NCBI GenBank assembly: GCA_037074705.1 | Contig: CM073595.1 | Span: 65,524,139-65,588,138 of the forward strand | Reading direction: 5' to 3' | Origin: Zhengitettix transpicula | Taxonomy: Eukaryota > Arthropoda > Insecta > Orthoptera > Tetrigidae | Length of the DNA stretch: 64,000 nucleotides | Shown here: positions 51,101 through 64,000 of the stretch, piece after piece | Numbering within the stretch: position 1 is the stretch's first letter | How the letters are laid out: every line of letters begins with the position of its first letter | Made by a program: the position numbers and the translations under genes | Notes under the pieces: generated by a model | Told to the model about the DNA's origin: nothing | Database searches by the model: none | The model's input: the letters and a program-made list of their open reading frames with translations, nothing else

Positions 51101-53842
51101 ATAAAATAAAGGCACAAAAAAGAATAAAAACATTTTCATACAGGTGCATACTTCAAAAAATTTTATTTTTGTAACATTATTTTAGTAATTATGTAAATAT
51201 GTTGTTTGTTTGTAAATATAGCTTAACAGGTACAGAACCAGTGATAACATAATATTCACTTGATTTTTAAAATAATACATCAGTTAGAATCTCTCCTTTA
51301 AATTACATTTATCAGATGGCTCATTAAGACCATTTAATAGTTGTGGCTACAATTTAGACACCATTTATCAAATTGAAGTACAAATATAACTTCTAGACAT
51401 TTCCATTTTATACACACAAAAAAAAAACAGTACATGAATTTTAAAAGGCATAAACTGATATGGAGATAAAATGTTGCTCTTCCACACAAAATGGATAAAA
51501 GTGACGAGAAAGCAGCACAAGAATTATCATTATGATGTATCAAAACTGGAAGATAACCACTGTGTGACACCTAGGATGCCTTATCTGCGGTTATATATAC
51601 ATCAACACAATTTTTTAAGCCATTTACTGGCAATATAATTTTTTTTCCAAAATATATAGAGATCTGTATTATTCTGATTTTGTTTTAAATGGTGAGAAAT
51701 CATTGGTAGAGATTTTTCAGGTTTACCATAATCTATGAACTGCACAAGAAATTGATTCTTAAGTGGAGACTGCCAAATTCTCTTTGCTAGAAAGTAAGGT
51801 GTGTTAAATTTCATACCATAGCTCTGAATTAATACTGAAGATAGTTTTTACAATTAAATAATTGGTCTTAAAATTCCTATGCAATACTTCTGTCTTTCCT
51901 AAAACATTCCTCAATTTCTTATCAATCTCATAGACAATGGGAGCAAAAAACTCTACCATAGATAGGTGTGTTGTCTCCCAGCAACTTGAATTCACATAAA
52001 TGCCCCTCTTGTCTTCCTACAAAAGTAATTAATTTAGAATATTAAGTTGGCTGTAAGCTTTTCACTCAAACCTGTAAAACGTAGTTAAGACTAAATACAA
52101 TTTTAATCAATGATAATCATATGTAGGAATTGTTAATTTTTTGTTGAACTAAATAATTATATAGAAATACGAACATGAAAATCTGCAATAAAATTAAGAA
52201 TTATATTTCCAAAAATGATAGGACACAAATAATAGTTGATTAACAATTAAAATTCACTAAATAATTAAATTAACTATTTTGTGTAGTAGTAATAATAGCA
52301 CATACAAGATATTGATAGAACTTAATAAAGAAGCAACGTATTACAGTTCATAAAGAATCACCTTAACTTGGTAATGTATTATTAAAGGTTTAATACTTAA
52401 TTTCATGACTGTGCTCTGTTATAAACATAATTGAATAACAAAAGTAAACAGATGACACAGATATACAAACAAATTCATGTCTTTGTATATAGCAGCAAAG
52501 TGTTGAAATCTCAACTTACTCTTTTATGTGCAACGATGTGAGTTTTATTAAATCTTGGACATATCCAATCCAAATTCAATTATTTCATGATACTATCTAC
52601 TTACATGTTTAACCCATATAACTATTTTCTACCATTCATAGCAATGTGTTTTAGAGAACAGAAACCTTCCAATAATTATTGTATTAACTGTATTGTAATA
52701 CAATAAATAAAGAAAAGTATGTTTATGAAGTACAGCCAGAAATTTATAAAATCCTTAAATTAAACAGTATTACAAAAGAACAATTTGAAAGTCTCAAGCA
52801 TTATTTAATACAAATAAAAATAATATTGACAAATTCACATTTAGAATTGAAGAATCGGTAATTGAATACAAATTCAAAATATATTATATTATTATAGAAA
52901 ATATTGAACACTACAAAATTAAAGTTTAAGTAATGCATATGAACTTCTTAAGGCTGTGTTCATAGAACATTTGACTAAGTTGATCCTCAAATCCCAATAA
53001 TAACAAACGACAAAATATGCAAGCACTGTAAATATAAAAAAAGGTATGCTAAGAAATTAAAATCAACATGACAAAGAACCATTACCCAACACAGGAATGA
53101 AGTAGTTCAGAAAGATCTAATATTAAGCTATAAACCACATTTAAATTGAAGCAACAATGACACTAATGAAAAGACAATCTCAAAGTAGCCCAAATCCTAA
53201 ATGGCTATTATGTCAACAAGATTTGTTCCTCTCACTGAGCATAATTTGTGATGATGTAAAGAAACTGAATCACTGTACATACATAAAATTTGAATAACTT
53301 ATTTTTAATAATTTCACTAAAGCACATATACACAGGACTGCTAAACATCCAACCCCTCCCAGTTATGTACATTCATTACGATAGAGTAATATGCACATAT
53401 TAAAGAAACTTGAAATTAGCTGTAAGATACAGTGCTCAGGTACTATAAGCTTATGAAAGGTATGAAACATGTTAATGTATTCTTAATTGGTAACAAAATA
53501 AATGAATAACTTAAGTAGGCACAATGAAAATCATGGAACATCTGTTAATTAAATAACCTACATTTTGCACATTTCAAAGCCAAGACAATTGTAATTTTTA
53601 TCTATCAGCTTATAATGTTTAACTAAACAATAGGTACTGCATTATTTTACTCGATGTTACAAATGAATGTAAACATACTTTGGTATAAATTGCAATATTT
53701 GTAAATAAAAGGGCCTAACATATTTGATAGTAATCAAGATCTGTAGGTGACATACAATTAAATTTCATATTCCCTGACTTCTACACACAACAATTTTCTC
53801 TTTATCGTTTCAACTGTTTTGTAAGGAAATCTACCAAATACT

Positions 53843-53889
<47 letters not shown>

Positions 53890-56800
53890 CATTTAGGGGA
53901 ATATTGAAATGGGAATTTCACTTCATATTTAGGATCGCAGGTTGTGTTGTAATAAATTGTACCATTAGATACAGTTCAGTAACTTATGTTAATATCTTAA
54001 GAGTTCACTGAAATGTTCGTACAAGTTGCTGCAACATAAGAAATTATACTTACATCATTTCTCTATTTTCTAGCCAGTAAACATTCTATGAATCGTCCCG
54101 TTCGAAGGATTGTGACATTCTGTTTCCTCTCAGTTGAAAAAACCAACATTGGCCCAGTTTGACTCCACAACGTCAAGAGTTCAGTGCCATTCAGCGAAGT
54201 TACTGAAGTCAACATTCATTAAGTCAAAAGTTAATTGTTGTTTTGAAGTTAGGTTTTAATATTCCTATTAAAATCAACACAAAGGTTTGTGTTTTGGTCA
54301 AAGACCATTTTAATTCAATGATTTTCTGTACTATGAAGCCAACAATAATAGTAATGTATACTCAAAATGTATGCATAAACGTGTATTTAAATTTAAGTGC
54401 TGTTAAGTATTATCATTGTTGAGAAATTTGTTTTGTTAAAAAAAAGGGAAATATGATTGGAAAACAAATATTTATTTACAGTGTTTAGTTAATTGCCCTT
54501 CCAAGTCCGTTATATTTATATTATAGATGAATTTTCATGGTCTTATTCTGTTCCTTTAAGTAAAACACAAACAAATGAAATATGCCACTAATGTAGTATT
54601 ATATACAATTTGTTTTAATTAATTAAACAGACTTGTCAATGAATCACTGTAATGGTATGGGTTGAGGCATAATAAATTTACTTTGGTGTAAATTTCATAT
54701 CACAGTACAGCAGCAGTTAACACACTCTAGCCATTTCTAATGTTGTCATGATTAAAAACTTAAAAGAATTGTTTGACAAAGCTGCATCAGGCACCTGCTA
54801 AAAACTGAACAAGAACGTGACTTCATTTGAATTATACTCAATGTTAGAATAAATACACTAATACTATAGAAATGAGATATGGATAAACCTTGGCAATATT
54901 TATTAAGAAATTGTACTTTCTGCTCAGAATGATGATAACTCAGATTTGGTTTCTCTGTCTGTCATAATAAATCATCAAATGATTTTATATTCAATGCTGT
55001 TACTCCCATTCATTAAAGCTTTCTCACCAATTATTTGATTAACAAAACCGTTTTATCTCTCTCTCAAAAGTTAAAATAAATCATACACAACAAATTTTTC
55101 ATATGTACAAAATGTAAAGAGAAGTGAGATAACAGAAAATACAAAGTATGAGACTCAGTCTGGGAACAAACTGTTTAAAGCACCTAAAATTATTATTTCC
55201 AAGAAGAAAATATATGTGATTATATTATTACCAAATTTTGATAGGGATACATTGCACTATTTAGATATAAGTATGAAATGGAAATTAGAATGGTTTATAT
55301 ATGAGTAAAGCATCTGCATATCTGATCCTTAATATAATAGGCCCCAACAAAATTAGAGGTTTGAGAAGTTTGTGTTTATCATCACATGCATGCTCACCTT
55401 GTTTGAACCTTCTCTTGCAACTTATCCACTTAAGTAAAACACCAGCATTCATAGGGAATCTTCCAAGCTTGTACATAAATACCAATTTTTAGATTGTATA
55501 AATGTTAGCCACTTATTGTGTGTAAATACATGCATTAATATTATCCAAACATGTACAGTTCACCAGCTACTATTTTGTTTTATAATACAGTCTTGACATT
55601 ACATAATTTGATTGATATTAATAAAGCTAAATAGCGTAAATTAATTCAAGTGGTACTGAACCAGCTGACTGAAGCCTCAGATAAAATCCTAACAATGCCT
55701 GCAATTTTTCCAAGAATACCAGCCACCATATGTTGTAAGGATTAGTTACTTTCAGACATAAATTTAAAATAATAAATTTGTTTCAAAGAAAGTCCACAGA
55801 ATTCAATATTATAACTGCGGGATTGTCATATCAGCCTAAAACATCGATTTTCAAAAAATCATAGAGATAGCAGTCTTCCGATCTGTCAAGTTTTTAGTTG
55901 TACCCATAAATAGATATTTTAGGTCCGACAGTAAGGAACTCAATTCACACGAACAATACCCTGTCATTGAAAAATGCCAAAATTGCTTTGAATTTCAAAC
56001 TATGACAACACAATTTTTTTGAATTGGCAATTTGGGTTCATCTAGCATCTGGATAGATCCTTAATTTTGGGGCTACATTGAAGAAAATGTGAACATGATA
56101 TGCTTCAAACAATTATGACAGATGGAGGAAAAATTTAATTCTGACAGCCTAATGCTGATAAAAGTTACAGAAATCAGGGGAATATCTGTACAATAGCTTT
56201 ACAGCCAAACCCTGAGTGCAATCTATAATCCATAATTAAAGTACAACTCTATTGTATTGTATATTAACTCGTGTGTGCAGTGTTATCCTGTTGCTTATGT
56301 ATACAACTGATGACAATATGGTCTACTACAGACAATAACAATGTATAGCAAAAAATGGTAGAGAATTCAAGAAAATAATAACAATTGTTATTTCTAGGTT
56401 GAACTACTGTAAAAAAAATTGTAATCAACATCACACTCAAAGGAGGTAGTTTACAGGTTACATTCATAAACTTAACATTATTTAACAATGTGGAAAGTAG
56501 ATTTTTTCACATTGTTTTCACAATTGCATACAACTTAAACGTTGCTTCATAACACAAGAAAGAAATTCTTTTTGACAAGCTGCCCCACTTGAGGAACAAC
56601 AATAAATACAAAATGTTACTCCAAATATTTATAGATATAACACATTGCTCAGAGAAAGAAACTATTTACAAGTTTTGTCTAGAAGTATAGCACAATTTTC
56701 AATATTCTGGTATTTCATTTAATTTCTTGAAGTTGTAGAAATTTATGAGAACCTACAAGAAGAGTTGAGCCTAATGTAATTCAGAATTGCAATCTGAGAA

Positions 56801-58715
56801 ATAATTCTTTTTGTGTATCAACAACATGCTAGAAATATAATTTAATATATACTTCACCTATAATTGAAATGACTTTGTGATAAATACTTGTACTTAAATT
56901 TTACTTATAATTTGTGAAATTACAGAATGAAAAAATCTTATGGTACATATACAAAGAATTTATTTCAATACATACAAATATATAATTTTTATTGAATAAT
57001 TCACAAATACAGCTTTAAGAGATATATTGATGGAGTAATAATATGGTGTACTCTTCTTCAGGAAAAGAAATCTCTACCGTACTAAATTATAGTCACCTGT
57101 GAATACTCAACTAAGACAACTAATTCATGTATGTTATATAAATTGATAATTTTCACTCACACACACACACACAATACTTTAATTACTTAAATAGGCTACT
57201 TCAAAAATTAAATACAACACTTAAAAGAATATTTATTATTGGATAACAGATCCATAATTAGAGACAATGTGGTTAGCTGCAGAAATATGTTAATTTACAG
57301 GTGCAAAAAAGATAGCATGCTAGTTGTTTCTGTAATTTAAATGGCAACTCATTAATTCTATAACAACCCAATATTTCCATAAAAACAGTTACGAGTTAAG
57401 GAAGAATAAGATACATTAAGATAGTATACAAGACTAGAACAGTTAATAATTAGTAATTTATTAACACCATTTCTCATGCACAAATAATTGCCTCCTTGCA
57501 TGTACTTCATATATATGCCAATTTACACTCCAGGTGCAACAAAACATGCAGGACATTATGTAACTTCCCACAGCTGCAGCCCAACAGAAATAGATACCTG
57601 CTTGTCAACAACACTAAAATGTGTCATAATATTTTAATATATATATAAAGCACTTAAGGAAAGTATGACAAGGTCAAAATAATTAACACAATTGGATAGT
57701 CTGTCTTTCCTATCCAATTGTGTTATGTATACATCACATAAATCAGAAAACAATTATGATTGGACAAGGATTTGCAAGGAAAGGTTACTGGAATCTAGCA
57801 ATGAGTTATAATAAGAACCTAGAACTTCATTTCAAACTGTATAATGAAAATATGAATGAAGTATTACATGGTGTTAATCATTGAGTGTTGTCCCTGGGAA
57901 AATATTTATAGTGGGTACTAATGGTAGATGGAGACACAATATACAATGGAACTCAAGTCCTGAAAAAATGTTCCACTTGCCTAATTAGTAGTAAGAATTT
58001 CTGAGAAAATTGGAATAATGTATTTTCAGATGAATTTGAATGTTAAGACAAATTCCATTAACAAGAAATTCTGCATTTCAACAAATGGAAATTTAGTAGA
58101 AAAATTCAGCATACCATCGACCCACAACTGTACAGAAAACCATTGGCATTGTATTATTTATATATTTGCAAAATAATTATTATTTACATGGCAATTTACA
58201 GATGTGTGTTCCATCCCATAACCAAAGAAGGATGGTGGTGACAATTACGTTACTTTCTTACCTTTGATGGAAGCTGAAAGATATCCCAGTTGCTGTTTAC
58301 ATATGGAACAATAGTTGTGTCAAAGTCATAGTACTTCTTGGCATTGAAAACCGTGAGATTAAATAGTGATAGATGTATAATATCAACCCACTTCATTTCC
58401 AGTCTCCTCACGAATTCCTTCCCATGATTACAAAGTGAGCACACAAACACGTAATACCTAATAATCAGAAATATATATATATATGTGAAGTACACAATTT
58501 ACTGCACTCAACGATTTACCAATTACCAGCATCAAAATTTACCTATCACCGCAGAACAAGGGATACTGGAGGCAACGAATACATTGTTCGTGGAACCACT
58601 GATGACAGCGGCCACACTGCAGCATTCGTATGAACCACTCGCCATTCGTCCCACAGTAGCAGTACTTCTGTTCCATGTTGACACGGTGGGCAGAGTCCCA
58701 CGTTAACAAGTCTGG
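48115..58715 (-). CDS. Pcl: Polycomblike protein (PHF1/MTF2/PHF19 family), 3' seven exons
   Basis: Exons in gene order: 58715-58543, 58457-58262, 50712-50645, 50313-50143, 49854-49704, 49439-49182, 49098-48115 (stop). Phases agree at all six junctions; 2001 nt give 666 residues, 5'-partial. Pcl proteins are PRC2 accessory subunits that recruit H3K27 methylation to chromatin. Exon 1 here: '[10 protein letters not shown]' then PHD finger 2 with CYCG, '[19 protein letters not shown]' and 'LFCGDR'. Exon 2: '[20 protein letters not shown]'. Exons 3-4: extended-homology/winged-helix region with '[20 protein letters not shown]', including the IKK lysines that contact CpG DNA in the family. Exon 6 is basic (RRRQ, RRRRHK). 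The last exon ends with the chromo-like domain '[20 protein letters not shown]' and '[11 protein letters not shown]', which contacts SUZ12. The Tudor domain and PHD1 were not found up to 64 kb and are probably upstream. The antisense frame at 48608-49039 is a shadow. Confidence 0.9.
53844..53888. repeat. (TA)n microsatellite
   Basis: About 45 bp pure TA tract in the large Pcl intron. Confidence 0.95.
57678..57726. repeat. Perfect short palindrome
   Basis: 'taacacaattggatag' + 'tctgtcttt' + 'cctatccaattgtgtta': inverted arms of 17 bp. The arm 'ctatccaatt' also forms the centre of the snap-back repeat at 28.9-29.0 kb, so this may be a minimal relict of that family. Confidence 0.6.
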
Positions 58716-59675
58716 CTGTGGGCATCACGTACAAGTAATTAATAATTTTTCTGAATACCTGTTCCTATTGTTAAATTTCGGCCAGTTTGACGAACTGATA
58801 TATCCCTCTTCTTTGTAGGAGAAAACTTGAAGGCCCAACAACCAAACTTTTGATTTCGACAAGTGTAAAAATTTGTGGCGCATTATGCTACTCGTAGAAA
58901 GTACTCTAAATTCAAAATACCTACTTCTGCGCAATATGTTAATCCTTGAATTAATAGTGACAGTATGAAATTAAATTATGCAACTGTATTGTTCAATCCT
59001 TGAAGTGTCAAGAGTGACAGTGATATTAAGTCATTGTATTTCTCAAAAACTGATGACACATCCTGCAATTTACTATCAATAATTACATTTTCTTTTAAAA
59101 CTGCAATCTAAAGGATACATTTATGATCCTGCGGTATCCTTTAATGCATATACAAATTTTGATGCTCATCTAATTGTCTGAGGCAGAACGAGTTCAGATT
59201 GTGTAATATAAAACTGGGAATTATCTGTATGTTTCAAAATGGAAGAAAAGATATACTGTTGTACCACCACTTGAAGCTTTTATCCAACAGCCTATATATT
59301 AATTTGTTCCAAAGAAATGAAACAATAAAAAATTGATTGGTGTCTTTAGAAAAATAAAAAATTATAAATAAAGCAATAATTGGCTGAAATGATTAAAGTA
59401 ATGCTTGAAAAAAAAATGCATTGCAGAAAGAATAAATTACTATTTCTGGTATTACATTTTAGGTAGCAATAACTAGCACAAACATACTACACAACTCCAT
59501 AATGAAAACCGTCCGATAAGTTTTAACTAACGTACAACAAATGTGAAAGAACAATAACAATTGAAGGTCTTAAATACAAGTTAACTTTTATATTTTGACC
59601 TTTTAACAAATTTAATTAGCTGCATGAAGAAAGAAAAAAAACTTAGAAAAATTAGAATTTAAAACTTTCAACTTA

Positions 59676-59813
59676 ATAAAGGATCAGGAAGGAAAAATCT
59701 AGACCAGACTGGGAATCAAACCCAGGTCTGCCACTTAGTACAAGGTTGTTCTATCACTGGGAAATCCAGGTCAACTTTAGGCCCAGTCAAGATTTTTCCA
59801 TCCTGATCCTTTA
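59676..59813. mobile_element. Short palindrome-ended repeat enclosing tRNA-like sequence
   Basis: Ends are inverted: 'taaaggatcaggaaggaaaaatct' (59677-59700) against 'agatttttccatcctgatccttta' (59790-59813). Inside, the minus strand reads 'gcagacctgggtttgattcccag', a Pol III B-box-like segment (GGTTTGATTCC). It looks like a SINE head captured between terminal inverted repeats, or a SINE fold-back dimer. Lies upstream of the Pcl PHD2 exon. Confidence 0.55.
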
Positions 59814-62800
59814 ATTCAATTTCGTGGTCTTTATGGATGAGCTTTGATTGAAAATTTCTTCTGTTCTTTCTGAACTTTCAATTTTCTTGAAATTATTTCA
59901 GTGCAATTTGAGTCAAATCGGTTGCCCTGACCTGTTAAGAATCAAAATCTTATCTAAGGAAATCATTAGCGAAAATGAATGTCTTGCAAAGAATGCTAAT
60001 AATTCATAAATCATCAAATTTGTGCGAAAATGAAGGCTTTCCTGGAAAATATGTAGAATGAACAGTTTACAAGTCACAACCTGGGCAGTCATTGGATACA
60101 CACATTAATCGGATAGCTTGATGACAATGACAGGGATATACAATTAACCTGGGTTGTAACCTCAGAACATATTTATTCTTCATATAAGTTCAAGGAAATG
60201 TATCCAAATAATAACAGTAAGTAGTTATGAAAGATAATTAATATAAATGTTTTGTTGATATTTCGATGACTGATGTATATTCCTAATTAAATTCCAAATT
60301 ATTTTATTGAAACTCAAATTAAATGCTTTGCTAAACTGAAACAGTTCAAATAAATCCCACAAATTCCTATACAGAACATGATACTTTGATAGGAAGGATT
60401 GACAGAAATACAATGACTGTTTGCCTCAATGAGTAAAGGTTTTCACGGTGTATTTGCTGCATAAGGTAACTCGGGGTTTCAACTGAATCAAAGTAGGCTT
60501 AGGTCATGTCATTTGAAAGTCAGTTACTGCAGTTGGTTGCCTCTGGGCCTCAGGTAACAGTGCCCCTGCCCTCTTTCCTGTCCAAGTGTGGTGTGCTGCT
60601 GCACTTGTGGGGAACTATGTTGACAAGTTGGGCTGTTTACTTCTATCTTACCAGGATGTTGTTTGCACCATTGTCCGAAACTAATCAACACAAGAACCTA
60701 TGCTTTGCTGCGCTGGAATCATTGGCCACAGTTCATTAGGTCTCTTTTACTGCTTTTAATAGCTACAGCATTCATTAAAACACTGTCCCAGCAGCAGCAG
60801 CGACGTCTAACTGGAGGTCCAGCCTCCTGTACTTTTGGTCAGAGTTCCTTCCTGGAGTGGAATCTACTCTGCTTTTACGGAGAAATTTATACTGCCTTAG
60901 ATACTTGGTAACTTTGGCTTGATTGGGTGTCGCTTCCCGGAGTTGTTTTTCATAGCGGTTGCTATGTTTTAACGCCTTTACGGCTGCCTAACTGGTTGCG
61001 GACACTTGCATTCACACTGTCCCAATAGTTAGTACATGTGTGGAGAACCTTTGAGTCTTCAAACCACATGTCCTGTAAATAGGGAATGCTCAGCAACCAC
61101 AGATATTGTGTGTTGTTTGAGTTAGAAAAGAACATTCACCTCAACAACACCACTGACTTAAGCAACCAGATTGGTTGTCATAGTTCCGAGCAACAGCAGC
61201 AGAAACCCACATTAAAATAGGAGAAAGAGCAGGGCGCTTGTTACACATGTTCCAAACTGCCTGGTGAAGGGTATAACGGTCAGCGGACAGCACTTCACTT
61301 GATAATGATGGCAGTAATTGAAATGTCACAAAAGCCCAAACATTACTTATGCACTATTTGTCTCTATTATTGTAAACATTGGATTATACAATAAAAGCAT
61401 TGGGCTAATATAAAATAAAGAATTATCATTCAAAGGGCATGTTTCATTTGCAACTTTAATCAACAGATTGAGACAGTTGTCAGAAGAAGAAAAAATTGTT
61501 TTTCTCAGTCAGAACTCGATGATTTGTATACACGTAACTAAAAAGTAGATATTAATTTCATCAGGAATGTCAAAAGCTTTAAGCAAGATAGAGGTCAAAG
61601 GTAATGTAAGGAAATTGAAGGAATACTTGTACTTGATCGTTTGCTTTGACTTCATTTTCTAATGCAATTTCAAAGACAACAGAAACCTGCAACCAATCAT
61701 TAACCAATATAGTCATAATTACTTTCAAATATATATAATTGAAATGAAAGTTTTTATTTTAACTTTTTTAAGTCTTGTGAAATATGTTATTTTATTAATT
61801 ATATAGAATTCAACAAAACTGAAATCATTTCAACAATTTTAGACTTCCTCAATAAACAGTTTGTTCCAAAACAGCAACAAACATTAGAAAGACTGTCTCA
61901 TTTCAAAACTGAGATAACAAGTGCTGCAATAGCAAGAATATAAACTTATTTATTTAATGCCAATGGACATTTTTACTAAATTATTTATACATATTGTAAA
62001 AGAAGTAATGTTTTCATTAAAAAATGTATAACTTAAAAATGGTAATTACAGAAAGATAATAACAAAAATTTACAATATATGATTCCTAAATTTTAAAGAA
62101 ATTCATACTGTACAGTCTGACATCTAGTAAATCTTGAAGTATTCAGATTGTGAAGTATTATTAAGTCCTATATCCAAGTGTTATCAACTGCAATACATAT
62201 CTACTTAGCTACTACTTCAAAACTACTTTCAGAATCATGCTCCAAATACAAACAGCAAAGCATTATAGCATGCACAAATAATAAACATGGAACATAGTAC
62301 ATAAAGCAGTAAAAATCTAGGTAAAAGTTACAAAAAGTTGATAATCTATAATATATCTATGATGTAGATTCTATATCAATAAACTAACACTTGTATGAGA
62401 TAAAGGATGGAAAAAATCAAGAAAACAAATGCCACAAGTCATTTTCAAATAATGTATTTAAATAACACAAAGCCACATATTTCTAAAGTACAGTCAATTT
62501 CAAACAGCAAATTATTTATTTAATTAATTAATTTATTTAGAACAAAATCATTAATTGACTGAGTTAATAAATAACATTTTAACTTATACCTTTCCAATTA
62601 TTGCATTCAGAAAACTTTCAATTAGTACATAGATTATAAGGATTGAAAATCACACTGAACTTGTCATACTTTATACAATTGGAAATACATCATTTAGGGT
62701 GGAATCCTCTGACAGATAAGAAATACATAACTGCTAGGATTAAAAGGAGTACATCCATTTTGTTCTCAAATAATTCTTCTGTCTTCATGTGTGGCATTCT

Positions 62801-63715
62801 TATTGCCACAGCATAAAAAAACGTGCATTACAGATTTAGTTAAGAATTTCTCAAGCACAGCTGGGATTATTGGCTGTGCATTTTGATACTGGAGTAAATT
62901 AACACATCTATTTCAATCTGCTGAAAATGTTTAGCTGGAATCTCACTGTATTTAATAACTGTCCAATCCTCAAACAAAAGTGAGTTACACTATTGTACTA
63001 ACAATCCATTTAAATCGTCATAGCAAATTGTTATATACCACATACTTTTAACTCATTATTGTAATTTATACTACATATAAATTTATTTCTCAGTGCTGTA
63101 ATAATTTCGATATATAATTAAAATCTTTTATGTATTACATGAATACATTTACAAGCCTACAGGAGCTCAGTGCCCATGATGGACAAGCTTTTCCCACTTT
63201 ATGGAGGTTGAAGGATGATAAATAAATAGATAGTCATATATTCACATTTTATTGGCATTAATGTTAAAAACTATTTCAAGTTTTAAAATATTTAATGCAC
63301 TCATGTCACCAGCATTAAATTTTGTACTGTGAAGTCAAGTAATATGAAGTCATACCATGTCTCCTGAAGGAACACAACACACCCTCCAAAAATTTAAACT
63401 ATGTATCATGTACAACAAAAATGTTAACGTTATTTGATTCTGTAAAATACTCAGAACTAATATGATAAATAATAGGTTCCTAAATTTGTAATTACATAAT
63501 GTGACCAATTGATAAAATCTATAAAAAAATCTCTTCTATGATAGTTCCCTCATCCTCAGTAAGCTAATATATTCCAAATATTATTGTTGATTAAATTAAA
63601 TATTTGAAAGGTAATTTATTTAATGAATTAACTAAAATTTACTGAAATACTCAATTAGAATAAAATTCCTATTTACATGAAATAATTGTTTCATAATATA
63701 AATAAATTTTAAATA

Positions 63716-63720
<5 letters not shown>

Positions 63721-63759
<39 letters not shown>

Positions 63760-63809
63760 TTCCTCACTATCCAAGTTTGAATGTGAATTAATTCCTTAAA
63801 TGGATTCTC

Positions 63810-63842
<33 letters not shown>
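63721..63842. repeat. Two (TA)n tracts bracketing a dispersed repeat
   Basis: TA tracts at 63721-63757 and 63814-63842 flank 'ccttcctcactatccaagtttgaatg..ccttaaatggattctcctaatat', the inverted copy of the repeat at 30760-30845, which is also next to (TA)n. Confidence 0.8.
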
Positions 63843-63847
<5 letters not shown>

Positions 63848-64000
63848 CTAGTGAGTTACAAATATAAAAACTTAAGATGCCTAAAATAAGAAAGTAGGCA
63901 AATCACTGCCAAAGCGCAACCTCCAGCACCTATCCTTGAACACTTCCTGCAATAATAATTTTAGAAACCTGAGACTGAAAGGGCTATAGGCCAACAATGA

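Larger units (their letters stand above)
50720..58255. other. 7.5-kb Pcl intron, repeat-poor
   Basis: Intron between the PHD2/EH exon pair and the short 68-bp exon. Contains a (TA)n tract at about 53844-53888, a (CA)n at about 57159-57172 and the palindrome at 57678-57726. No nested gene was recognised; open frames are low-complexity. Confidence 0.5.
58716..64000. other. Upstream intronic/5' part of Pcl without recognised exons
   Basis: No PHD1 or Tudor exon could be found on the minus strand. A G+C-richer block at 60480-61330 has modest open frames on both strands but no recognised domain. A palindromic tRNA-like repeat (59676-59813), two (TA)n tracts (63721-63757, 63814-63842) and the 63.76-kb dispersed repeat are the only structured items seen. 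Confidence 0.4.

Noticed and set aside
58725..58934. 69-codon minus-strand frame next to the PHD2 exon
   Set aside because: Ends at a stop before the acceptor and has no PHD or Tudor residues; intronic.
60506..60911. Open frames in a G+C-richer patch, considered as the missing Pcl PHD1/Tudor exon
   Set aside because: They are mainly on the plus strand and lack the cysteine/histidine pattern of PHD1 or any Tudor motif.

Overview
This is an intron-rich, strongly A+T-rich eukaryotic nuclear window, most probably from an insect. The evidence is two multi-exon animal genes with GT-AG introns and long (TA)n tracts. There are also several animal-type mobile elements: CR1/Jockey-like non-LTR retrotransposons, a Penelope-like element, Helitron ends and mariner-type MITEs. 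Nothing is bacterial: no operons, no ribosome-binding sites. Order-level placement (for example cockroach, termite or another orthopteroid) would be a guess.

Layout. 1-3.2 kb: two Helitron 3' ends and diverged Helitron-type repeats. 3.3-13.8 kb: decayed non-LTR retrotransposons (3.3, 7.2-9.4, 10.1-10.8 and 13.5-13.8 kb) and a fold-back element (11.5-11.9 kb). 13.8-23.3 kb: A+T-rich sequence with a clean 304-bp palindromic MITE at 18.1-18.4 kb. 23.3-23.7 kb: an isolated G+C-rich open block that I cannot identify. 24.56-24.84 kb: an intronless SUMO-like gene whose terminal di-glycine reads Gly-Asn. 25.05-25.36 kb: a CRE-containing promoter-like stretch followed by a frameshifted THAP-domain remnant.

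27.85-40.05 kb (+): a complete 11-exon gene for the outer dynein arm docking subunit ODAD3 (CCDC151), 547 residues. All intron phases agree, and one intron is of the GC-AG class. Its introns are packed with TA-flanked snap-back repeats, tRNA-like SINE pieces, a frameshifted Penelope-like GIY-YIG element and a probable solo LTR carrying a 51-bp minisatellite.

48.1-58.7 kb (-): the 3' seven exons of a Polycomblike gene (Pcl/PHF1/MTF2/PHF19 family), with the second PHD finger, the extended-homology/winged-helix region and the C-terminal chromo-like domain. The 5' exons (Tudor and first PHD finger) were not found and probably lie beyond 64 kb. ODAD3 and Pcl are convergent, separated by about 8 kb that probably holds their 3' UTRs.

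The two main genes are functionally unrelated (ciliary motor docking and PRC2 chromatin targeting). The most unusual signal is in the repeats: at least two unrelated snap-back families (ODAD3 introns and 47.6-47.8 kb) carry a CTGAWGA / hairpin / GAAA arrangement resembling a degenerate hammerhead ribozyme core. A Penelope-like element, a class known to carry such ribozymes, lies in the same locus.
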